NCBI RefSeq assembly: GCF_000834655.1
Contig: NZ_JXQQ01000084.1
Location: 124,001 to 188,000 of the forward strand
Length of the DNA stretch: 64,000 bases
Direction of reading: 5' to 3'
Source of the DNA: Variovorax paradoxus
GTDB lineage: Bacteria; Pseudomonadota; Gammaproteobacteria; Burkholderiales; Burkholderiaceae_C
Shown here: in pieces, positions 25,758-33,754 of the stretch
How the letters are laid out: each line of letters starts with the position of its first letter
Numbering within the stretch: the first letter of the stretch is position 1
Made by a program: the position numbers and the translations under genes
The notes under the pieces: generated by a model
Told to the model about the DNA's origin: nothing
The model's input: the letters and a program-made list of their open reading frames with translations, nothing else
The model's database searches: none

Positions 25758-26699
25758 ATGAAAACCAATCCCGTCGCAGGAAGCAGCCGAGCCCGCTCGT
25801 CACCGGCTGTGAAGAGCCCAGAACTTCAGAAGCTGCGGGTGCAGACCTGGTATCGGCACCTGCTGGAACGCGCAGTCGGTTCGGAGGTGGAACGGTATTC
25901 CGACATCGCAGCCACACGAGCGGCCATCGGCGTGGATAACGCCTTGCCCAATCTGAACGCGGCTTTGCAGAAGTGGCTGAACATGCAGGTGGAGCAGAAC
26001 CTGCACCGGCTGACGTTGGAGGAAGCGGAAGCCGCGCAACGGCTGAGCCGCAGTCGGTATGACGAAGGCAACAGCACGCCCACCGAATTGACGATCAGTG
26101 TCTTTGAGGTGCTTCTGCCTGGCTCGGCGGCCGTCTACGACCTGGGGCCGGGATATCTGCCGGTGTGGCAAGTGGTGGATGGCGATTTGAAGGCGTGCAA
26201 AGCCTATGTGCAGGAGATGCTCAACCCGTCATCGCAACGATGGGAAGGCGGGTTCAATGAACTCGTGCAGGAGGTGTTTGATGCACTGATCGCGCCGGCC
26301 TACCGCTTGAAAATGGACGAGATCCCGGTGCTGGGTGCGCCGCAGCGTGATACACACCCGGTCTGGCTCAGCTACATCAACAGCCGCTATGCCGCCACCT
26401 TCGGCGATGACGAGGCAGACAAGTTGCCCGAGGCGTTCACGCTGGACGACGCCATTCTTCTGGCCATTGGGCTCGCCCACCTTGCCACCGAAAGAGAGGG
26501 CAGCCCGAAGCTGCAACTGGAATGGCTGCTGGTCGGGCTGTGCTGGGGCGTGATCGGGCAGCACATTGATGAACACCTTCAGGAATACGTCTTGAGGTCG
26601 GTGCAGGAGCGCGGCAAGGCCATGGATGTGGCGCTGAGAAAGATGGGAATCAGGCTACCGACGTTTGAGGAACGGTGGCCGACGGGAATTACCCCGTAA
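25758..26699 (+). CDS. hypothetical protein divergent from the primase-helicase
   Basis: 313 residues from the ATG at 25758 (322 if the TTG at 25731 is used). Neither start has a clear ribosome binding site, and the TTG coincides with a TTGACA that looks like a -35 box. Mostly helical soluble protein (WYRHLLERAVGSEVERYSDI; LQLEWLLVGLCWGVIGQHID). No family recognised. Position beside the replication gene suggests a role in replication or maintenance. Confidence 0.7.
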   Translation: MKTNPVAGSSRARSSPAVKSPELQKLRVQTWYRHLLERAVGSEVERYSDIAATRAAIGVDNALPNLNAALQKWLNMQVEQNLHRLTLEEAEAAQRLSRSRYDEGNSTPTELTISVFEVLLPGSAAVYDLGPGYLPVWQVVDGDLKACKAYVQEMLNPSSQRWEGGFNELVQEVFDALIAPAYRLKMDEIPVLGAPQRDTHPVWLSYINSRYAATFGDDEADKLPEAFTLDDAILLAIGLAHLATEREGSPKLQLEWLLVGLCWGVIGQHIDEHLQEYVLRSVQERGKAMDVALRKMGIRLPTFEERWPTGITP

Positions 26700-26746
26700 G
26701 AACCTCGGGCCGAGCCTACTGGCTGGCGCACCTGATGAGTCAACGC

Positions 26747-28699
26747 TCAACCCAACTCAGCCCACTCAGTTCGAAGTCGCTCCAACTGCCCTCGCACTTG
26801 ATCAACCAATGGACCCACTCGCCGCGCCGATAGCGCCAGCCACAGGGTCGCCCGAGTCATTGCCACGTAGAGCAGCCGCAGCTCATCAGCAGCAGATTGG
26901 TGTTTGGCTTCTTCGAAGGCATCAATCGCACCGACGAACACATGCGAAAACTCCAGGCCCTTGACGCTATGGGCAGTCAAGATCCGAACGGCGTCATCAG
27001 TCCACCTCAAGTCGCGTGGCTTCAGCGTACGCATGGACTGACATGCAATGCCATGCACGCGAAGCGCCTCTTCCAGGGGCTCCATTGCTGCCTTGAAGCG
27101 AAAAACGACGGCAATCTGCCCCAATCGCACGCCCTCGCTCTGCAATTGAGTGATGCGCTGCACCTGCCAAAGCGCTTCAGCCCGGGGAGATTCGGCCTCG
27201 TGCAGCACTGGCATCGGACCCCTGCGCCCCGCCGAGTCTGGGTGCACTACGGATACTGGCGCGTCGCCGCCACCCCCATCCAGCAACGCACCCAATTCGC
27301 TGTCATCCATATCGGAACTGGAGCCGTCACCCGGGATCTGTGACATCAACTCGCCAGCGCAGCGAAGCGCAAGGCTCAGTACCTCCGCTGTATTGCGGTA
27401 GTTGGTGCGCAAGATGGTGCTGCGACGGCCGCCGACCACGTCAATGCCCAGTGCCTTGAAGGGCGTCTTGCGGTTCTGCTTCTTGTAGATGGCCTGGGCA
27501 TGGTCGTAGAGAACCAGCAGCGCTTTCGTGGCGGGATTGACCAACTCAACCGACATGCGCAACCATGAGTCTTCAAAGTCATGCGCCTCGTCGATCATCA
27601 CGGCCGTGTACTGGCCCTTGGGCACAAAGCCCGTGGCGAGCGCGCGTTCCACCGTGGCCGCCAGCTCAGCAAAGTAGGCGCCGGCCGGGCTGCGCGGGGT
27701 CTTCACCTCCAGTTGGTAGGTACGGACCATGTCCTCGCACCAACTATGAAAGGAGCGCACCACGACACCTTGGCTGGACTCACTGACCCCCCTTTGCTCC
27801 AACAGGTAGGCGATGCGCTCAGCGAGCGCGCGGTTGTAGCAGAGCACGAGCACCGGCCGCCCCACCGCAGCCGCCGCCTTGGAGAGGTGTTGAGCGCGGA
27901 ACACCAAGATCATGGTCTTGCCCGACCCTGCAACACCGTGAATGACCCGATGGCCGTCACCCATGCGGCGCGCCTCGCGCTCTTGCTGCATGTCCATGAC
28001 GTGCATCATGTCGTGCATGCGAACGGGACTTTCGGGTTTCGCCTCCCCCAGCCCCAGCACCTCCTGCTGCGGTTCCACACGGAGGGTGGGAAACAGATGC
28101 CAACGCACGCGATCTTGCTGCGGCAGGGTCATCGTGTGCGGGAAGTTCACTTGCATCATTGACCACAACCGCTGGCTGAAGGTCTCCGTGTCCACGTCGT
28201 CTGACAGGTCGTCGCGCAGCAGCGTCCGATCGCTCGGAAAGATTTCCGCAAAGCCGGGGTCTGAAACGTCGTCGCGCTTCAAGTTGACCAAGGCACAGCC
28301 CCATCCCCACGGGAACAAGAGCTTTCCTTTGAAGCGCCCCTCCGCCGCCACCAGTGCCGGATCAAGTTGCATTCGATCAGCCAACGCCAGCACATGCTGC
28401 CGTGCCTGAGCCAGCGGGTGGGGGCTGGTCACGACGCCCCGTTCAACGTTGAGTTGCACGCGATGCTTGTCCGCGCCGACCAGCGTGTTTCGCTTCCAGT
28501 CTTTGACCTCCAGCACGAGCAGGCCCTGTCTCGGGCTCAGGATCACGAAGTCAGGTTGCAAGCCGGCATCGCCAATGGGCAGATCGTGCCAAACGAGATG
28601 GTCGTCGGGGAGATGGCGCTTCAGCGCCTCAAAGAGCTTGCGTTCACCCGCATTGCAGCGGGCATGCACGGTTGTTTTGCCTTGCGGAAAGTAAGCCAT
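26747..28699 (-). CDS. NERD nuclease - UvrD-like helicase fusion
   Basis: 650 residues. The N-terminal NERD domain carries the PD-(D/E)xK residues D50 (LQPDFVILS), E64 and K66 (LVLEVKDW). An SF1 helicase follows: Walker A GVAGSGKT at 255-262, Walker B DEAHD at 370-374, Q/IV-type ILRTNYRN, and the C-terminal motifs LTAHSVKGLEF and YVAMTRA. Domain fusions of this kind occur in defence islands. Its place at the right end of a defence-rich element supports an anti-phage or DNA-degrading role, but no named system is assigned. Confidence 0.85.
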   Translation of the reverse strand: MAYFPQGKTTVHARCNAGERKLFEALKRHLPDDHLVWHDLPIGDAGLQPDFVILSPRQGLLVLEVKDWKRNTLVGADKHRVQLNVERGVVTSPHPLAQARQHVLALADRMQLDPALVAAEGRFKGKLLFPWGWGCALVNLKRDDVSDPGFAEIFPSDRTLLRDDLSDDVDTETFSQRLWSMMQVNFPHTMTLPQQDRVRWHLFPTLRVEPQQEVLGLGEAKPESPVRMHDMMHVMDMQQEREARRMGDGHRVIHGVAGSGKTMILVFRAQHLSKAAAAVGRPVLVLCYNRALAERIAYLLEQRGVSESSQGVVVRSFHSWCEDMVRTYQLEVKTPRSPAGAYFAELAATVERALATGFVPKGQYTAVMIDEAHDFEDSWLRMSVELVNPATKALLVLYDHAQAIYKKQNRKTPFKALGIDVVGGRRSTILRTNYRNTAEVLSLALRCAGELMSQIPGDGSSSDMDDSELGALLDGGGGDAPVSVVHPDSAGRRGPMPVLHEAESPRAEALWQVQRITQLQSEGVRLGQIAVVFRFKAAMEPLEEALRVHGIACQSMRTLKPRDLRWTDDAVRILTAHSVKGLEFSHVFVGAIDAFEEAKHQSAADELRLLYVAMTRATLWLALSARRVGPLVDQVRGQLERLRTEWAELG

Positions 28700-28967
28700 C
28701 GTGCCCCCTTGAGGCCGGTCTCACTGCGCAATCGAAAGGCGAAAAGGCATGGCGCGTGACAACTCAGCCGTTGATCAGTAACCGATTGTGATCCAAGTAG
28801 CGAGACACCTCCGGCGGGGCATGTGTAGTGGTGGCGCCTTGCTCGAGGCCGCTGGCCCGTTGGTGGCGTACGTGATACGGTTGGTGTCACGAATTCGGAC
28901 CACCTCTGACCGTCCCGAATTCGCCAAGTACTTGATATTCAAGGACTTTCCGGATTTTGGTTTTTCC
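28700..28967. other. right end of the island, non-coding
   Basis: No gene. Contains a 9-bp inverted repeat CGAATTCGG (28890-28898) / CCGAATTCG (28915-28923) and the small palindrome CTTGAtatTCAAG (28931-28943), which recalls TCAAGgCTTGA near the left end. These lie within 80 bp of attR and are candidate recombination-protein sites. Confidence 0.6.
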
Positions 28968-28984
28968 TCCGTGAAGAGCCACCA
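28968..28984 (+). repeat. attR core (17-bp direct repeat)
   Basis: TCCGTGAAGAGCCACCA, an exact copy of the tRNA-Met 3' end at 7082-7098. Chromosomal sequence resumes with ACACTG, and a terminator follows 31 bp later. Confidence 0.9.
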
Positions 28985-29015
28985 ACACTGCTGAAGCGGT
29001 TCTCCGCTAAAGTCA

Positions 29016-29049
29016 AAAGCCCTAGGTAGATCAACTACTTAGGGCTTTT
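29016..29049 (+). terminator. intrinsic terminator, probably the original tRNA-Met terminator
   Basis: Stem AAGCCCTAgGTAG / CTACtTAGGGCTT with a short loop, followed by a T run. It lies 32 bp after the CCA of attR, the spacing expected if it once ended the tRNA-Met transcript before the island inserted. Confidence 0.8.
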
Positions 29050-29079
29050 TTCGTCTGGTCTTGCCCAAGACCCCGCCTC

Positions 29080-30297
29080 ATGAACCTGCCGCAGCAACCC
29101 GCACCGGAACATCGCTCACACGGCACGGTGCTCGAAGTCTTCCTCGCCTTCCTCAAGCTCGGCCTTACGTCTTTCGGCGGGCCGGTCGCCCACCTCGGCT
29201 ACTTCCGCGCGGAGTTCGTCGAGCGCCGCCAATGGCTGGACGACCAGAGCTACTCGGACCTGGTCGCGCTGTGCCAGTTCCTGCCCGGGCCCGCGAGCAG
29301 CCAGGTCGGCATCGCGCTGGGATTGGGGCGGGCCGGCTGGGGCGGCGCGATTGCGGCGTGGATCGGTTTCACGTTCCCTTCGGCGATGGCGCTCATCCTC
29401 TTTGCGGCCGGCGTCACGCGATGGGGAGCCCTTTCCGAATCGGGCGCCGTCCATGGCTTGAAGGTCGTCGCGGTGGCCGTCGTCGCGCAGGCGGTATGGG
29501 GCATGGCCAAGTCTCTGTGCCCTGACCGCCTGCGCGCAGGCGTGGCCATCGCTGCGGCGTTGCTGGTGCTCGCGGTTCCCACGGCAATGGGCCAGGTCGC
29601 AGCCATCGTCGCCGGCGGCCTGGTGGGGCGGTGGGCGCTGAAGCTTGGCCACCTCCCCGACGCACAGCATCGCGACTACGGCGTGAGCAAGGCGACCGGC
29701 GCGGCCCTGCTGGGTCTTTTCGTCGCGCTGCTCGCGGCGTTGCCCTTGCTGGCCGCGGCGATGCAAGCACCGGCGATGTCCGTCGTTGCCGGGTTCTACA
29801 AGGCGGGCGCCCTGGTCTTCGGCGGGGGACACGTCGTGCTTCCCTTGCTGCAAGCCGGCGTGGTGCCCAGCGGCCTGGTCTCGAACGATCTCTTCCTGGC
29901 GGGCTACGGCGCAGCCCAGGCGGTGCCTGGCCCCCTGTTCACGTTCGCGGCTTTCCTCGGCGCTGTCATGCCCACCCCGTTCGGCGGCTGGCTGGGCGGC
30001 CTGGCGCTGCTCCTGGCCATCTTCCTTCCCGCCGCGCTGCTGGTGATCGGCGCGCTCCCTTTCTGGGAGACCTTGCGCCAGCGCGACGGCGTGCAGCGCG
30101 CGATGGCCGGCGTCAATGCCGCGGTCGTCGGCGTCCTGCTGGCGGCGCTCTACGACCCGGTGTGGACGAGCGCCATCCACTCGTCCGCCGATTTCGGTTT
30201 GGCATTGGCGGCCTTCGGGCTGCTGGTCTACGGGCGGCTTTCGCCGGTGATGGTCGTCGCGCTGGCCGCAGCCGCCGGATGGCTGCTGGCGCTCTGA
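29080..30297 (+). CDS. chrA: chromate transporter, CHR family
   Basis: 405 residues; inner-membrane efflux protein for chromate. Two homologous halves are visible, each opening with the CHR signature: FLKLGLTSFGGPVAHLGYF in the first half and GFYKAGALVFGGGHVVLPLL in the second. The pairs LCQFLPGPASSQ and GYGAAQAVPGPLFT also match between halves. About ten membrane segments. Length is standard for long-chain ChrA. First chromosomal gene after the island; no strong ribosome binding site seen. Confidence 0.93.
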   Translation: MNLPQQPAPEHRSHGTVLEVFLAFLKLGLTSFGGPVAHLGYFRAEFVERRQWLDDQSYSDLVALCQFLPGPASSQVGIALGLGRAGWGGAIAAWIGFTFPSAMALILFAAGVTRWGALSESGAVHGLKVVAVAVVAQAVWGMAKSLCPDRLRAGVAIAAALLVLAVPTAMGQVAAIVAGGLVGRWALKLGHLPDAQHRDYGVSKATGAALLGLFVALLAALPLLAAAMQAPAMSVVAGFYKAGALVFGGGHVVLPLLQAGVVPSGLVSNDLFLAGYGAAQAVPGPLFTFAAFLGAVMPTPFGGWLGGLALLLAIFLPAALLVIGALPFWETLRQRDGVQRAMAGVNAAVVGVLLAALYDPVWTSAIHSSADFGLALAAFGLLVYGRLSPVMVVALAAAAGWLLAL

Positions 30298-30307
30298 GAG
30301 CGAAACG

Positions 30308-30754
30308 CTATTCGTTGATCTCCGGCTCGACCAACCTCGCCAGGTTGCGCAGCGACTCCTGCCAGCCGAGATAGCAGGCTTCCACGGGGATCACCTCGGG
30401 CAGCCCCTCCTGGACGATGCTCAGCTCCGTGCCGACCGACACCTGCTTCAACGTGACGGTCACGTGGATTTTCCCGGGCAGGTTGGGATCGTCGAAAACG
30501 TCGGTGTAGCGCAGCAGCTGGTTCGGCACGAGTTCGACGTATTCGCCACCGAACGAGTGGCTCTTGCCCGTGGTGAAGTTGGTGAACGACATCTTGTACT
30601 TTCCACCCACCCTGGCGTCCATCTCGTGGACCTTCCCGGTGAATCCGTTGGGCGGCAGCCACCGCGCCTTGGCGTCGGCATCGAGAAATGCGCGATAGAC
30701 CTTCTCGGGCTTCGCGGCAAGGACGCGATGCAGTCTGACCGTGTTGGTACTCAT
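30308..30754 (-). CDS. SRPBCC (AHSA1-like) protein
   Basis: 148 residues from the ATG at 30754, preceded by GAAAGGAAG. START/Bet v1-like fold of the AHSA1/polyketide-cyclase group: N-terminal LHRVLAAKPEKVYRAFLDAD, middle ARWLPPNGFTGKVHEMDARV and C-terminal helix LGWQESLRNLARLVEPE. These proteins bind small hydrophobic ligands; the ligand is unknown here. Convergent with chrA (10 bp apart). Confidence 0.85.
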   Translation of the reverse strand: MSTNTVRLHRVLAAKPEKVYRAFLDADAKARWLPPNGFTGKVHEMDARVGGKYKMSFTNFTTGKSHSFGGEYVELVPNQLLRYTDVFDDPNLPGKIHVTVTLKQVSVGTELSIVQEGLPEVIPVEACYLGWQESLRNLARLVEPEINE

Positions 30755-30940
30755 GGTTCTTCCTTTCGAAACCACGAGCCTACGAATATCCAAGGTGCAT
30801 CACAAGGCCCGAGAAACCGTAGATCCTGCCAATTGCGCCGGGCCCTAGCGTGGGGTTCGATGTCATCTGTATCTGTTCGTACAGACGCTTACTCCTTTGG
30901 CCTACAGGCAATCGCGCACGGAAATGAAAAATTCCACCCC

Positions 30941-31162
30941 ATGCTCGAAATGGAAAACCCCGACCCGCACGGCTTGGCAACCCAAGCGGCCGAGTGGCGG
31001 CGGCGCGCGCTTCGGGGCGACCGCGACGCACGAGGCATCGCGCATGCGCTCGAGGTGCAAGTGAGACGGCTTCGCGGCGGATCGCCGACCGCGATCCCCG
31101 ATCTGGACACTCGTCCGCTGGCCGACTGGCAATCCGCGCGGCCTTGGTGGAAGCCCTGGTGA
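30941..31162 (+). CDS. small hypothetical protein
   Basis: 73 residues (or 70 from the ATG at 30950). Basic and helical (LATQAAEWRRRALRGDRDAR; IAHALEVQVRRLRG) with a Trp/Pro end (DWQSARPWWKPW). The compositional pattern looks protein-like and the frame closes before the convergent HTH gene. No family recognised. The preceding 186 bp hold no gene, only a short palindrome TCTGTtcgtACAGA at 30872-30885. Confidence 0.45.
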   Translation: MLEMENPDPHGLATQAAEWRRRALRGDRDARGIAHALEVQVRRLRGGSPTAIPDLDTRPLADWQSARPWWKPW

Positions 31163-31197
31163 GGCAATCGGCGGCCGCCAGTTTGCCGCCGATGCGT

Positions 31198-31638
31198 CTA
31201 CTCGGCGCCCAGCCGCTCTGCCACTTCCTGTTTGCTTAACTCCCTTGCAGCGGCAAGCCTCTGCAGTTGTGCAGCACGCGGCCGGGCCTTGCCCTGCTCC
31301 CAGTGATAGATCGTCTGGCCCGATACGCCGACGAGTTTTCCGTAGGACGCGGCAGAAAGACCGAGCTTGCCGCGATGCGCAGCCAGCCGCGTCGCGCTGA
31401 ACCTGCGCTTCGGCGCCGAATCGCCCGCCTCGTCGGACTCATCGGCAGGCCCACGCCGCGCGGAGCCCTTGGCGGCACGCCGCAACTCTTTTTCCAACGC
31501 ACTCACTTGCCGACGCAAGGCAGCAATCGAGGCGCGATGGTTGGCAGATGCCTTCTTGAGTATGTCGATCTCTGCACGCACTTCTTTCCTGGCAACGCGT
31601 GAGATCTCGGCTTTGAGGATGGATGCAATGTTTGGCAT
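31198..31638 (-). CDS. coiled-coil and XRE-type helix-turn-helix protein
   Basis: 146 residues. The N-terminal half (about 1-60) is a coiled coil (KKASANHRASIAALRRQVSA). After a charged linker, a C-terminal HTH (about 83-130, YGKLVGVSGQTIYHWEQGKA) is of the XRE/Cro type that recognises operator DNA. The architecture is common in proteobacterial small regulators of unknown targets. Confidence 0.8.
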   Translation of the reverse strand: MPNIASILKAEISRVARKEVRAEIDILKKASANHRASIAALRRQVSALEKELRRAAKGSARRGPADESDEAGDSAPKRRFSATRLAAHRGKLGLSAASYGKLVGVSGQTIYHWEQGKARPRAAQLQRLAAARELSKQEVAERLGAE

Positions 31639-31719
31639 GCCAGCATTGTGACCAAATCGTCAACCGCCGCGGATGTCAGGCGCTGTAACGGAATGGGCGT
31701 ATCGAGTTTGGCCCGAGGC

Positions 31720-32163
31720 TTAGCGTGCCGTAATCCAGGCACACAGCGCCGCGTTCGCAAGCATGAGAGTGCCGTCCGTCGCGAAAATGAAAAGCATCGG
31801 CCCTTCGAGCACACGCCACGCACCTGGTGCTTTCCGGCGCCACTTGCCGATCATCGGAACATTCACCGCAAACTGGCTCGCGTGCGCCACGGCGATCACA
31901 GCGGCAAAGAATGCCTGCTGCCGCGCATCCGGGAAGAGGCCGCCGAACACCAGCAGCATCGCGCACAGCGCCATGAATCCGAAATTGAGACCGCCCAGGA
32001 AGCGGATCGAATCGCTCAGCGTGCGAAACAGCGGGCTCCCGCGCTGGTCGCGCGGCACCAGCGAACGGGCCGAGGCCTCCGGCTTCAGGGAGAAGTGGAA
32101 TGCGCCGAGTCCGAACCACATGGCGTTCAGGATCAGCAGCACGGTCCAAGCGGTTGTCGGCAT
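31720..32163 (-). CDS. integral membrane protein downstream of a MarR gene
   Basis: 147 residues with four hydrophobic segments (about 5-25, 53-75, 82-100 and 122-145) and a basic loop (FSLKPEASARSLVPRDQRG). No catalytic motif. The ribosome binding site GGAG lies directly against a perfect 10-bp palindrome in the leader. It is the next gene after the MarR regulator on the same strand, so probably its target. Function unknown. Confidence 0.75.
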   Translation of the reverse strand: MPTTAWTVLLILNAMWFGLGAFHFSLKPEASARSLVPRDQRGSPLFRTLSDSIRFLGGLNFGFMALCAMLLVFGGLFPDARQQAFFAAVIAVAHASQFAVNVPMIGKWRRKAPGAWRVLEGPMLFIFATDGTLMLANAALCAWITAR

Positions 32164-32173
32164 CGGGCGCTCC

Positions 32174-32198
32174 TTCAGGTCAATAAAGTTGACCTGAA
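32174..32198 (-). promoter_or_regulatory. perfect 10-bp palindrome in the membrane-protein leader
   Basis: TTCAGGTCAA (32174-32183) and TTGACCTGAA (32189-32198) around a 5-nt centre. On the minus strand it ends exactly where the GGAG of the downstream gene begins. A MarR-type operator is the simplest reading; an RNA hairpin controlling translation is the alternative. Confidence 0.7.
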
Positions 32199-32225
32199 GA
32201 TCTTACCCAAGCCTGGTAGGCGGTG

Positions 32226-32705
32226 TCAGGCCATCCGCGCCAGCACGGTCATGATCTTGCGCCACGCTTCCTGTTCGCTGGGCGACACGCCGCGCAGCGC
32301 CGTCTCCATGGCCTCGCGCTCGTGCGCGGAAGCCTGTTTCTCGGTGCGGGCGCCACGCACCGTGAGGCGCAACTGCTTTGAACGGTGCTGCTGCGGATCG
32401 CGTTCCGCAACGATGTAGCCCTCGTCCTGCAAATACTTGAGCGGCCGGTGCAACGCCTGCTTGCTCACCCCGAGCAGGTCGATCAGTTGCCCGATCGAGA
32501 TGCCGTCGGCGCGCGCCACCGCATACAACACGCGGTGATGAACGCGCGACAACCCTTGGCCTGCAAGGTAGGCATCGGCCTTCATCACGAGCCCGCGGAA
32601 TGCGAAGTGCATGAGCAGCAGCGCGCCGTCTTCGGGATGGAGTTCGCGCATGCCGGCATCGGCAACGCGCGGCAAATCGAATGCGGGACTGGAAGACTTG
32701 GGCAT
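32226..32705 (-). CDS. MarR family transcriptional regulator
   Basis: 159 residues with the winged-helix core of MarR: YAVARADGISIGQLIDLLGV, recognition helix SKQALHRPLKYLQDEG, and wing YIVAERDPQQHRSKQLRLT. Start at the ATG at 32705 (MPKSSSPAFDL). Homologues bind palindromic operators as dimers and respond to small ligands. The palindrome at 32174-32198, just downstream, is a good candidate site. Confidence 0.88.
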   Translation of the reverse strand: MPKSSSPAFDLPRVADAGMRELHPEDGALLLMHFAFRGLVMKADAYLAGQGLSRVHHRVLYAVARADGISIGQLIDLLGVSKQALHRPLKYLQDEGYIVAERDPQQHRSKQLRLTVRGARTEKQASAHEREAMETALRGVSPSEQEAWRKIMTVLARMA

Positions 32706-32722
32706 GCCTTCGGATTGTCCGC

Positions 32723-33154
32723 TCAGGGCGCAGCCAGATAGGCATCCGGCACGTACTTCTCCATGAGCGTCTGCGGCCGCGACGGCGTCGTGAAGCCGAA
32801 CTTCGCGTAGAGCCCGTGCGCGTCGCCGGTCGCCAGCATGAAGCGCCGCAGCCCCTGCAACTGCGGATGGGCCATGACAGCCGCGACCAGCGCAGCGCTG
32901 TAGCCCTTGCCGCGATGCTCTTTCAGCACGAACACATCGACGAGGTAGGCGAACGTCGCATGGTCGGAGACGACCCTCGCGAACGCCACCTGCGAGTCGC
33001 CGAGGAAGCCGCCGAAGTTCAGCGAATTGCGAATGGAGGTGCGCACGGTCTCGATCGGAATCTGCCGCGCCCAGGCCGATTCTTCCGACAGGAAGCGATG
33101 GATGAGCGCCACGTCCAGGTCCTCGATCGCGGTGGAGATTCGAAGTTGCTGCAT
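32723..33154 (-). CDS. GNAT family N-acetyltransferase
   Basis: 143 residues from the ATG at 33154 (MQQLRISTA); an upstream ATG would add six residues. Acetyl-CoA binding motif A is VFVLKEHRGKGYSAALVAA; the C-terminal ATGDAHGLYAKFGFT fits motif B. Substrate unknown. Seventeen bp upstream of the MarR gene on the same strand, so it may be co-transcribed. Confidence 0.88.
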   Translation of the reverse strand: MQQLRISTAIEDLDVALIHRFLSEESAWARQIPIETVRTSIRNSLNFGGFLGDSQVAFARVVSDHATFAYLVDVFVLKEHRGKGYSAALVAAVMAHPQLQGLRRFMLATGDAHGLYAKFGFTTPSRPQTLMEKYVPDAYLAAP

Positions 33155-33236
33155 GCCAGCGAGCATAAGCAAAGCCCTTTCGCCGGAGAAGCACTGGCAC
33201 GCCGCCGGTCATGCGTGTCACCGATAATCCGCGCCA

Positions 33237-33638
33237 ATGCCCACGCCCTTCCACGCCGCACTGAACAGGCACGCAGCCCCTCTGGGCTTGCGGCGTCCCG
33301 GTGTGCCGCTGATCCGCTGGGCGCTGCTGTGGTTCGCGCTGTCGCTCGGCGCGGCCATCGCCTCGCCGATGGTGCATCCGGTGTCGATGGAGCTGGTCTG
33401 CTCGGCCAGCGGTTCGGTCAAGGCCATCGTGCATACCGACGACGGCGCGCACGAACTGGGCGCCGGTCACCTCGACTGCCCGCTGTGCGTGCTCGGCGGC
33501 GCGCCGCCTGCAACGCCGGGCGTGTCACTGCCATCGGTCGCGCCCGCGGTCCACGCGGCCGCAGCCTTCGCGCATGCGCACATCGCCGCCATCACCGCAG
33601 CGCCGCCGCCGGCGCGCGGGCCGCCTTCGCTCTCCTGA
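33237..33638 (+). CDS. DUF2946-like protein
   Basis: 133 residues. One hydrophobic N-terminal segment (about 25-43, LIRWALLWFALSLGAAIA) is followed by a small domain with CSASGSVKAIV and HLDCPLCVLGG, the Cys/His pattern of DUF2946. The tail is Ala/Pro/His-rich. DUF2946 genes usually accompany copper genes, and here SCO and PCu(A)C genes follow. Metal binding is an inference. Confidence 0.75.
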   Translation: MPTPFHAALNRHAAPLGLRRPGVPLIRWALLWFALSLGAAIASPMVHPVSMELVCSASGSVKAIVHTDDGAHELGAGHLDCPLCVLGGAPPATPGVSLPSVAPAVHAAAAFAHAHIAAITAAPPPARGPPSLS

Positions 33639-33754
33639 TTCGCTTCCGGTTCCTGCGCATGCGATGCCGCCTCGATGGCGGATTTCGCATCGCGCGTTCC
33701 CGCCATTCATGCGATCGCGTTCGCGAATCCGAGCGATCGCCAGAGAGAGCTTTC

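Larger units (their letters stand above)
7082..28984 (+). mobile_element. integrative mobilizable element in tRNA-Met
   Basis: Bounded by two exact copies of TCCGTGAAGAGCCACCA (7082-7098 and 28968-28984), the left one being the tRNA 3' end. A tyrosine recombinase lies just inside the left end. The element also encodes a relaxase and an accessory protein but no visible type IV secretion genes, so it is probably mobilizable rather than self-transmissible. Cargo includes a type III-like R-M pair, an RloC-like ATPase, an Mrr-like nuclease, a NERD-UvrD protein and a D5-type primase-helicase. The lower GC content compared with both flanks supports horizontal acquisition. Confidence 0.9.

Noticed and set aside
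30872..30885. TCTGTtcgtACAGA as a LexA box
   Set aside because: The CTGT and ACAG halves are 4 bp apart rather than the 8 bp of the usual LexA site, and no SOS gene is adjacent.
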